In this document: in pieces, positions 1 through 6,481 of the stretch
How the letters are laid out: each line of letters begins with the position of its first letter
How positions within the stretch are numbered: position 1 is the stretch's first letter
Source: Ravibacter sp037191015
Lineage (GTDB): Bacteria; Bacteroidota; Bacteroidia; Cytophagales; Spirosomataceae
Length of the DNA: 64,000 nt
Assembly (NCBI GenBank): GCA_037191015.1
Contig: JBBCKD010000021.1
Coordinates: 62,001 to 126,000 of the forward strand
Reading direction: 5' to 3'
Program-made: the position numbers and the translations under genes
Notes under the pieces: generated by a model
Seen by the model: only the letters and a program-made list of their open reading frames with translations
Databases searched by the model: none
What the model was told of the DNA's origin: nothing

Positions 1-569
1 TTCAGCATATCGCGGGGGCAGATTCGACGACTTCCGAAACGCATACGCTGGCCAATATCCGGGGGAGAGCGTCGCTGATGCGGATGCTCCGGTTTCTCCG
101 TACGCTTCCGGGCCTGGAGAAAACACGCCTCGAGGATGTTCAGAACGAAACTGCGGTAAGGGAAACCTACCGGATCGACGGCGAATACCTGATTACTCAT
201 GAAGACTACGTGACCGGCAAGGTGTTTGATGACGCGGTTTCCTATTCCTACTACCCGATCGACCTGCACGACGACAAAGGGGTTGTTCCCAAGCATCTGG
301 TAGAGGGAGTCGTGCCGACCATACCGCTCCGGGCGCTGGCCCCGAAAGGAAGCCGGAATTTCCTGGTGGCGGGCCGTTGCCTGAGCAGCGACCGGCTGGC
401 TAATTCCGCTTTGCGGGTACAGGCTTCCTGCATGGGTATGGGTCAGGCCGCGGCGGCGGCCGCGGCCCTGGCCTGCGTATCGGGCAAGACTCCGCTGGAA
501 GTACCTTATGCGGATCTGAAGAACCTGCTGGAAGAGCACGGGGCCATTGTACCCGTGAAAGCAACCTGA
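1..569 (+). CDS. FAD-dependent oxidoreductase, C-terminal part (5' end outside window)
   Basis: The reading frame is open from base 3, so the gene begins upstream of the window; the internal ATG at 78 is not the start. About 189 residues are visible. The C-terminal part has the signature of FAD-dependent oxidoreductases of the FAD_oxidored type (PF12831): a GSRNFLVAGRCLS stretch followed by an Ala-rich helix with the QASCMGMGQAA pattern, which in this family closes the FAD-binding Rossmann fold. Such proteins are common in Bacteroidota carbohydrate loci, usually exported, with unknown substrates. The next gene starts 9 bases after its stop, so the two are probably co-transcribed. Family is fairly sure; substrate is not known. 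Confidence 0.85.
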   Translation, partial: QHIAGADSTTSETHTLANIRGRASLMRMLRFLRTLPGLEKTRLEDVQNETAVRETYRIDGEYLITHEDYVTGKVFDDAVSYSYYPIDLHDDKGVVPKHLVEGVVPTIPLRALAPKGSRNFLVAGRCLSSDRLANSALRVQASCMGMGQAAAAAAALACVSGKTPLEVPYADLKNLLEEHGAIVPVKAT

Positions 570-578
570 TGGCTATAC

Positions 579-1718
579 ATGAGGTTTGACAGGCTGGTTT
601 TTCTGGGGATAGTGTTGTGCTCTTTCTCTACAGGAGGAGGGGCGCAGACTATCCCCATACGTTTTTTCAGGGAAGCCGCCGTGAAAGAAAAACCGGTACG
701 GCAGGTTGAATACAGGATGGATTTCGGCGATTCCACCGCCTCAGATGTCCTGTACCAGAACCTTACCCGCGACGGGATTCCGGTTTCCTATTCCCGGCAA
801 ATAGAGACAAGCGTATGCTTCGACGGAAAATGCCGCCTGTTGGATATCGCGGTTTACTGGGATCCTGCCGGCGGCTATATGGGGTTTGAGCTGCCTCCCG
901 GGGAGTTTTTGAGCAAGACCGACCACGACCCTTTCTCGCACGAGGAGTACCTGAAGCTGCACAGAATCCTTTCGGATTCGCTTTCTCCCCTGGCCGACTA
1001 TACTTTTGAAGAGCTGGTTCCCGGCACAGGAAACCCGGGAGAGGTAGATGCGGTTTCTTCCGCGACTCTGAAAGACATCCTGGAATACATTGTGCCCGGG
1101 GCGGCTTTTACTACTTATCGCTTATGGCATATCGTTTACGGGAAAACAGGAGAAGCGGTTTCCCGGCTGAGCAGTGATATCTTTACCGAAAGGCTTGCGC
1201 TGATGCTGCTGGCTGCCGGTGAGCCCCGCCTGCAGTGCTGGGCCATGGACCGGCTCCGGAAGCTGCCGGAGTGGGATAGAGAAGTCAGGGAGAAAGTAGT
1301 TGACCTTACCCGGAGCGACAACCTGAATGTGTCCGCATCGGCTATTGCTTCTTTCCCGGAGAGCGTGGCCGACGGGAAGGAAGTGCAGGCCGCGCTGGCG
1401 GGCCTGGTATCGGACGGAGCCTATGCCGTCAGGAAGCCGGCGATACAGAAGCTGAAAGATGCCGGCACCCTGAGACCGGAAACCGTATCATTCCTGACTG
1501 AAATAATGTTCCGGCTGAACGGGGATTTGCTGGGCGAAGTGCTGAATCTCTTTCTCGCGAAAAAGGTAACAGATGTGAATACGCTTCGTAAAGTTTCGGA
1601 TATACTGGAAACCGGCAACCGCTATAGTGCAGGAAAAGCGCTGGACTTCCTGGAAAAGGTAAAACCGGAGGATGCATTGGTGCAGAAAAGGATACAGGCA
1701 TTTAAAAAGGGAAAGTGA
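579..1718 (+). CDS. Secreted protein with FMN_bind-like N-domain and HEAT-like repeats
   Basis: 379 residues with a signal peptide (hydrophobic core about 6-18, likely cleavage after GGGAQ). Residues about 40-170 contain an SKTDHDPF segment and a DAVSSATL motif resembling the D-A-V-S-G-A-T flavin-attachment motif of FMN_bind domains, but with Ser in place of the usual Gly. From about residue 190 on there are repeated amphipathic helix pairs like HEAT repeats. It follows the FAD oxidoreductase by 9 bases, so a redox partnership is plausible. What is seen is the motif and the repeat pattern; flavin binding is inference. It could simply be a HEAT-repeat scaffold. Confidence 0.6.
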   Translation: MRFDRLVFLGIVLCSFSTGGGAQTIPIRFFREAAVKEKPVRQVEYRMDFGDSTASDVLYQNLTRDGIPVSYSRQIETSVCFDGKCRLLDIAVYWDPAGGYMGFELPPGEFLSKTDHDPFSHEEYLKLHRILSDSLSPLADYTFEELVPGTGNPGEVDAVSSATLKDILEYIVPGAAFTTYRLWHIVYGKTGEAVSRLSSDIFTERLALMLLAAGEPRLQCWAMDRLRKLPEWDREVREKVVDLTRSDNLNVSASAIASFPESVADGKEVQAALAGLVSDGAYAVRKPAIQKLKDAGTLRPETVSFLTEIMFRLNGDLLGEVLNLFLAKKVTDVNTLRKVSDILETGNRYSAGKALDFLEKVKPEDALVQKRIQAFKKGK

Positions 1719-1842
1719 GATGACGTTTAGATACCGGCAGAGTGTTCAGAAAAAAGCCGGGTGCAGCGGTCCCGGAGGATGACAGTGTACAGAAGGGTTT
1801 ATAATCATTTTCTATAACGATAGAAGGGGTATGGATATGACG

Positions 1843-1850
1843 TAAATTTG
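1843..1850 (+). promoter_or_regulatory. Candidate -7 box for the DinD-like gene
   Basis: TAAATTTG matches the Bacteroidota sigma-ABfr -7 consensus TAnnTTTG and lies 39 bases upstream of the start codon. No clear TTTG -33 element is visible about 20 bases further upstream. Confidence 0.35.
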
Positions 1851-1889
1851 TGTTGATGTACAATCGGTCAACCAATAAACGAGCTGAAA

Positions 1890-2756
1890 ATGAGCAAGGA
1901 AGATGCTATCAGGATATTTGAGCAAAAACAGGTACGTACTCATTGGGATGAGGAACAGGAGAAATGGTACTTTTCTGTAGTTGATGTGATTGCCGTTTTG
2001 ACGGACAGCCCCAATCCGAGAAAGTATTGGAGTGTGCTTAAGACCCGGCTTAAAAAGGAAGGGAGTGAGTTGGCTACAAATTGTAGTCAACTGAAAATGC
2101 AATCGGCAGATGGCAAATTCTACAATACAGACGTCGCCGATACAGAACAACTTTTTCGCCTGATGCAGTCTGTTCCGTCTAAAAAAGCCGAACCATTTAA
2201 ATTATGGCTGGCAAAAGTCGGGCGGGAACGAATAGATGAGATCGAAGATCCGGAAATCGGTATTGACCGCCTTATGGAAACCTATCTGAAAAAGGGATAC
2301 AGTAAGGATTGGATTAACCAACGTTTAAAAAGCATCGAAGTCCGTAGAGAGCTTACCGATGAATGGGATAAACGCGGCGTAAAAAAAGGTCAGGAATATG
2401 CAATATTGACCGATGAAATCACAAAAGCCTGGAGCGGTTTTTCAGTTAAACAATACAAGAGTCACAAGGAACTGAAAAAAGAAAATCTTCGGGATAATAT
2501 GACAAACCTTGAACTGGTGCTCAACATGCTCGCAGAAGCCACTACAACAGAAATCAGCAAGGAAAAGAAGCCAAAAAATTTTTCCGAAAATAAGATTATC
2601 GCAAAGCAGGGTGGAACAATAGCTGGAAACACCCGGAAGGAAATTGAAGCGCAAACAGGCAAAAAAGTAACAACACCCTTGAACTCTAAAACATTGCTAA
2701 AGCAAAAAGATCCTTCAAAAAGAATAGGAAAAGACGATCAGACGGGTGGTAAATGA
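1890..2756 (+). CDS. DinD-like / Bro-N domain protein
   Basis: 288 residues. The N-terminal region (about 8-110) has the Bro-N pattern EKWYFSVVDVIAVLTDSPNPRKYW, written here as two adjoining parts EKWYFSVVDVIAV and LTDSPNPRKYW, found in phage antirepressors and in DinD. The middle part (about 110-200) continues as in DNA-damage-inducible protein D, and the tail is Lys-rich and probably disordered. E. coli DinD (274 aa) has a similar length and acts on RecA filaments; whether this protein does so is unknown. The gene is visibly AT-richer than its neighbours and stands alone, which suggests horizontal gain. A TAAATTTG box (1843-1850) lies 39 bases before the ATG. It is convergent with the antiporter gene, with 3 bases between stops. 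Confidence 0.75.
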   Translation: MSKEDAIRIFEQKQVRTHWDEEQEKWYFSVVDVIAVLTDSPNPRKYWSVLKTRLKKEGSELATNCSQLKMQSADGKFYNTDVADTEQLFRLMQSVPSKKAEPFKLWLAKVGRERIDEIEDPEIGIDRLMETYLKKGYSKDWINQRLKSIEVRRELTDEWDKRGVKKGQEYAILTDEITKAWSGFSVKQYKSHKELKKENLRDNMTNLELVLNMLAEATTTEISKEKKPKNFSENKIIAKQGGTIAGNTRKEIEAQTGKKVTTPLNSKTLLKQKDPSKRIGKDDQTGGK

Positions 2757-2759
2757 ACT

Positions 2760-4883
2760 TCATTTAAACATTTTCCCGATAATATTCCCGATTTCAATAA
2801 AGTCGCCGTGGCTGTTTATCGAACGTTTTTCCCCTTCATCCTCTTCAGATCCTGAATACGGGTATACCAGGAGATAATTTTTGTCGGAAAACCGGGCATT
2901 GAGTATGTCCGGAACTGTACGCATCTGCGGGGAATAGGAGGTCATCCCGGATTTTGCCATCACGAGAATCAGTCCTTCGTCGGTATCGACGTCCTTCAGG
3001 ATCTGCTCCAGCCTGGTCCATTCGTGCACTACATTGAAATCTGCTTCTATATTAGCCCGCTTGTGAATCCTTTTTAATATATCGATACAAATCCTGCTGC
3101 TGTAGAAGCTGAGCACCGCACCCGAATTGCGCCCTATGTTCCATATCCTGAGCAGCGAGTGAAAGAATCCCGGTTCGGTATGCGACATAAACGGCAGGAT
3201 GACAACATGCCTTTTGATAGTGGAGATAGGCTGCGCAGCGTGGTAAACCAGGACGTTGGCATTCCTGTTCTGAAGATAGCCGTTATAGAGATTGTAGACA
3301 AAAGAGGGGGAAAACCCTTTGTTGTCCTGCAGGCCGATGACCAGGTCGGAAACTTTCTTCTCTTTCAGCACATTGTTGATGCCGCTGATGACATCGTTGT
3401 CGTAGCGGGTAAGCGGCTGGAGGTGAATATCCGAAGCCGCTGCGATATCCACTGCCGTCGCCAGGATTTTATCGGCATTCTTTACCGAGGATTCGTTTTT
3501 TCCCTCGTTGATCACATTGAGCGCGAATATCCTGTCGGTATTGGTCCTGGCCTTGATCATAAGCGCCAGGTTGACCATCTTTTCAACCGTATCCTGGTGA
3601 TTGAGGGCCAGCAGGATATTTTCCTCTTCCGGGCTGTTTCCCGCCACTGTCTCTTCATGATCGGCGTCGGCTATCTTGTTGGCGTTGGCCATTGTCACGA
3701 ATGAAGATACGGTACACGAGACCAGTATCACCAGGATGCTCCCGTTCAGGACATGGTCGTTCAGAAGGCGCAGCGGCTCCCCGGCCTCATTTTCGGAAAT
3801 GATGATGTTATATCCGACCATGACGGCAGCCAGCGTAGCGGCGGCAGATGCCGTGCTCAGCCCGAAAATAAGCCCGCCTTCTTCCCTGCGCAGCCGGAAG
3901 GTCTTCTGGGTGGCCCTGGCGGCCAGGTATTTGGTGCTGACGGCCAGTATCGTCATCAGTGAAGCAACTTTGATCGTTTCCCAGCTTTTGAAGAAAACTG
4001 TAAAATCGACGATCATCCCGACGCTTATCAGGAAAAAAGGAATGAAAATAGCGTTCCCGACAAATTCGACGCGGTTCATGAGCGACGAGGTAGGAGGGAT
4101 GAGCCGGTTGAGGGACAGGCCTGCCAGGAAGGCCCCGATAATAGCTTCGACACCGGCCAGCTCGGCCAGCAACGCAGCGAGGTAAATCATCACCAGCACA
4201 AAAATGTACTGCGAAATCCTGTCGCTGACTTTCTTGAAAAACCACCTGCCTATTACCGGGAATAAAAAGAGCACCGTCAGTCCGAAAAGCAGCACCGATA
4301 TGGTGAGCCTGAGCCAGAACTCGCTTCCTACCTCACCTTTTGCCATACCTACCGAGACCGCCAGCACCATCAGCGCCAGGATATCGGTAATCATCGTTCC
4401 GCCTACCGTGATGTTTACGGCCGGGTTTTTGGACAACCCCATTTTGCTGACCAGCGGGTAGGCGATCAGGGTATGGGACGAAAAAAGACTTGCAAACAGG
4501 AAGGAAGTCAGCCGGGAAAAGCCCAGCACATAATATCCGCCCAGGTATCCCAGGGTCAGCGGGATAATGAAGGTATACATGCCGAAGGCCAGGCTCTTCC
4601 ATTTGTTCTTCTTGAAATCGCCCATGTCGATTTCAAGTCCCGCCAGGAACATGATATACAACAGCCCGGTCGTCCCGGTAACGACAATAGCGCTGTCGCG
4701 GGCAAGCAGGTTGAGCCCGTTCGGCCCCACGATGGCACCCGCGATGATGAGGCCGAGCAAATGCGGCACTTTTATCTTGTTAAGCAGCAGGGGGGCGCAC
4801 AGGATAATGACCAGGAGTATCAGGAACTTCAGCACCGGGTCTTCGATCGGAAGCGATACATCGTAAATGTTGGTTAATATCAT
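2760..4883 (-). CDS. CPA2-type cation:proton antiporter with C-terminal UspA-like domain
   Basis: 707 residues. Residues about 15-400 form a 12-13 helix Na+/H+ exchanger domain (PF00999) with typical segments such as LLGLIIAGAIVGPNGLNLL near the start and AIIGAFLAGLSLNRLIP in the middle. After about residue 410 a soluble region follows that looks like two universal-stress-protein units (LLALNHQDTVEKMVNLAL, VVILPFMSHTEPG). This architecture is known from Bacteroidota K+ or Na+/H+ antiporters at the inner membrane, serving pH and cation homeostasis; the ion cannot be told from sequence alone. The start lies 4 bases after the stop of the upstream lipoprotein gene, so they form an operon. Confidence 0.88.
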   Translation of the reverse strand: MILTNIYDVSLPIEDPVLKFLILLVIILCAPLLLNKIKVPHLLGLIIAGAIVGPNGLNLLARDSAIVVTGTTGLLYIMFLAGLEIDMGDFKKNKWKSLAFGMYTFIIPLTLGYLGGYYVLGFSRLTSFLFASLFSSHTLIAYPLVSKMGLSKNPAVNITVGGTMITDILALMVLAVSVGMAKGEVGSEFWLRLTISVLLFGLTVLFLFPVIGRWFFKKVSDRISQYIFVLVMIYLAALLAELAGVEAIIGAFLAGLSLNRLIPPTSSLMNRVEFVGNAIFIPFFLISVGMIVDFTVFFKSWETIKVASLMTILAVSTKYLAARATQKTFRLRREEGGLIFGLSTASAAATLAAVMVGYNIIISENEAGEPLRLLNDHVLNGSILVILVSCTVSSFVTMANANKIADADHEETVAGNSPEEENILLALNHQDTVEKMVNLALMIKARTNTDRIFALNVINEGKNESSVKNADKILATAVDIAAASDIHLQPLTRYDNDVISGINNVLKEKKVSDLVIGLQDNKGFSPSFVYNLYNGYLQNRNANVLVYHAAQPISTIKRHVVILPFMSHTEPGFFHSLLRIWNIGRNSGAVLSFYSSRICIDILKRIHKRANIEADFNVVHEWTRLEQILKDVDTDEGLILVMAKSGMTSYSPQMRTVPDILNARFSDKNYLLVYPYSGSEEDEGEKRSINSHGDFIEIGNIIGKMFK

Positions 4884-4887
4884 AGCG

Positions 4888-5481
4888 CTATTCTTTACCG
4901 GGATTGCGGCTCAGCTCGACGCTGAACCGGGCTGCACACCTGTTGTCGACCGATATTGTCCTGATGCCCTTTATTTTGTTTTGGCCCAGATCGTGCAGCA
5001 ATACGCTCATTGCCACCTGCTTAGACGCCAGAGAATCGGTGCTGAAGGTCAGGCTGATCGCCTTTCCGTTGAACGATGAATTGTATACGCGTATCAGCTT
5101 GTTATTGTTGATCACTTTTACTACCATCCGCGTAGAATCGCTGGCAAACAGCCAGTTATCATTGCGCTGATCGCCGACTATATATTCCGGGCAGTTCGAC
5201 TCCGTACATACTACTTTGCTGTTCCAGTACCCGGCGATTTCTTCGGGCCATGCCACGATCGTGTTCATGGTATCCTTCAAGGCAAGGAGGCTGTCGCGCA
5301 TTTTCAGCAGCGAAAGGTATTCCGACTCCTTCATGGCAAACTGTTTTTCTTTCACAAGGAGGTTACGCTCTCTCTGGGTAAGCCTTGTTTCGCGCTCCTG
5401 GTCATAGCACCCGGCAAGCGTTAGCAAAGGACTGGCAAGGAGCAGGAATCTGAATGTTCTCATAGTCGTGGTATCGCGCAT
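4888..5481 (-). CDS. Lipoprotein of unknown function
   Basis: 197 residues from this start; an inner Met at codon 7 (base 5463) gives a cleaner signal peptide, MRTFRFLL then a lipobox LAGC, and may be the true start. After the lipid-anchored Cys comes a charged coiled-coil stretch (about 30-75, repeated heptads with QRERNLLVKEKQF), then a compact domain with two Cys (VVCTESNCPEYIVG) and beta-rich segments. I do not recognise the family. It precedes the antiporter gene by 4 bases on the same strand and is separated from rplS by a strong terminator, so it heads a two-gene unit. Confidence 0.6.
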   Translation of the reverse strand: MRDTTTMRTFRFLLLASPLLTLAGCYDQERETRLTQRERNLLVKEKQFAMKESEYLSLLKMRDSLLALKDTMNTIVAWPEEIAGYWNSKVVCTESNCPEYIVGDQRNDNWLFASDSTRMVVKVINNNKLIRVYNSSFNGKAISLTFSTDSLASKQVAMSVLLHDLGQNKIKGIRTISVDNRCAARFSVELSRNPGKE

Positions 5482-5563
5482 ATCCGGATTAAAGATAGCA
5501 GCTCATACCATGTGAGGCAAATCAAGGACACTTTTTAGAAGACGATCCCGCTTCCTGCTACAT

Positions 5564-5600
5564 AAAAAAAGACCGCTTCTCCGGAGAAGCGGTCTTTTTT
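5564..5600 (-). terminator. Rho-independent terminator of rplS
   Basis: A perfect 10-bp stem (5571-5580 with 5585-5594, GACCGCTTCT/AGAAGCGGTC) with loop CCGG is flanked by an A-run (5564-5570) and a T-run (5595-5600). On the minus strand the A-run becomes the U-tract just after the rplS stop (5619). It could also work in the other direction. Confidence 0.85.
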
Positions 5601-5618
5601 ATACATTGCTTAAAGGAC

Positions 5619-5981
5619 CTATTTAGATGCTTTAAGTTCTTTAATTCTGGCTGCCTTGCCGTGACGGCCCCTGAGATAAAATATCCGGGCGCGGCGTACT
5701 TTTCCTCTGCGCAGCAATTCAATTTTTTCAATGCTCGGGGAAAGGATCGGAAAAATCCGTTCTACCCCGATGCCGTTGGAGATCTTGCGGACTGTGAATG
5801 TCTCGCCGGCGGAATTAGGGTTGCGGCGTTGAATTACAGTACCCTGGAATTGCTGGATACGCTCTTTGTTCCCTTCTTTGATCTTCACGTGTACCGTAAT
5901 GGTATCACCTGGTCCGAAATCGGGGTACTGATCCCTGCGGTCTTCTGAAAGTGCCTCTACGAGCTTGATTAAATCACTCAT
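5619..5981 (-). CDS. rplS: 50S ribosomal protein L19
   Basis: 120 residues, the usual L19 length. The sequence follows the family throughout: FGPGDTITVHVKIKEGNKER near residue 23, FQGTVIQRRN, the GIGVERIFPILSPSIEKIEL core and the basic end RRGKVRRARIFYLRGRHGKAARI. L19 sits at the interface of the 30S and 50S subunits. It is transcribed alone here, ended by the terminator at 5564-5600. A TAAATTTG box abuts the ATG and a TACTTTTG box lies about 94 bases upstream. Confidence 0.97.
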   Translation of the reverse strand: MSDLIKLVEALSEDRRDQYPDFGPGDTITVHVKIKEGNKERIQQFQGTVIQRRNPNSAGETFTVRKISNGIGVERIFPILSPSIEKIELLRRGKVRRARIFYLRGRHGKAARIKELKASK

Positions 5982-6074
5982 GACAAATTTAATAGATTAA
6001 AACTGTTAACAGCCCATAAGCCCAGCGGAAAAGGTGGCGCCCCCTCATATGACTCATTGCGGGAAAAACGAGTG

Positions 6075-6082
6075 CAAAAGTA
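6075..6082 (-). promoter_or_regulatory. Candidate -7 box for rplS
   Basis: On the minus strand this reads TACTTTTG, a full match to TAnnTTTG, 94 bases upstream of the rplS ATG, which would give a leader of about 85 bases. No convincing -33 element. A second match (TAAATTTG) touches the start codon and is too close to serve as the usual promoter. Confidence 0.35.
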
Positions 6083-6300
6083 ATGATTTATTTTGATATG
6101 TTAAGAGAAGTGGTTGAAAATAAAATAGTTCCCCCGTGGAGAAGCGCAGGAGTATTGCTGCGGTCCGTACAAAAATAAAAAAAACATAGATTTGGTGTTA
6201 CTTCGGAGTAGTCAGAAGGTATTAATAGACATATTTGTTCTACAGTATTTGTCGATATTGTTCTACGGCCTTTATTTACTCAACGTTATGAAAACTTTCT

Positions 6301-6330
6301 AAACCTGCCTGCCGTGTGGCGAGCAGGTTT
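6301..6330 (+). terminator. Hairpin, possible terminator or attenuator
   Basis: AAACCTGC (6301-6308) pairs with GCAGGTTT (6323-6330), followed by AGTTAGTTTT. It stands about 150 bases before the PSD1 gene and directly after a 4-codon reading frame, so it could end a small transcript or attenuate the downstream gene. The U-tract is interrupted, so termination is uncertain. Confidence 0.4.
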
Positions 6331-6481
6331 AGTTAGTTTTATGCCCTCCAGGCCGGAACGGCATTGCCCGGATGCGAAAAGTTGGGGTCGTTTTCCCCGG
6401 GTGTACAATTCTTTCTTAATTTAGCATTATTTATGAGCAGGGTCTCAATGCCGGTTTTACAAATACCTGCTGGATTGTCGT

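Larger units (their letters stand above)
5982..6481. other. 500-base intergenic region between rplS and the PSD1 gene
   Basis: It lies between divergently transcribed genes. It holds the rplS leader and promoter candidate, an AT-rich stretch around 6160-6260, a 4-codon reading frame (ATG AAA ACT TTC TAA, 6288-6302), and right after it a hairpin (6301-6330) followed by a T-rich run. No tRNA or conserved RNA is recognisable. Confidence 0.6.

Noticed and set aside
5982..5992. TAAATTTG directly before the rplS ATG as promoter
   Set aside because: Only two bases separate it from the start codon, so transcription would begin inside the coding sequence; the box at 6075-6082 is more plausible.
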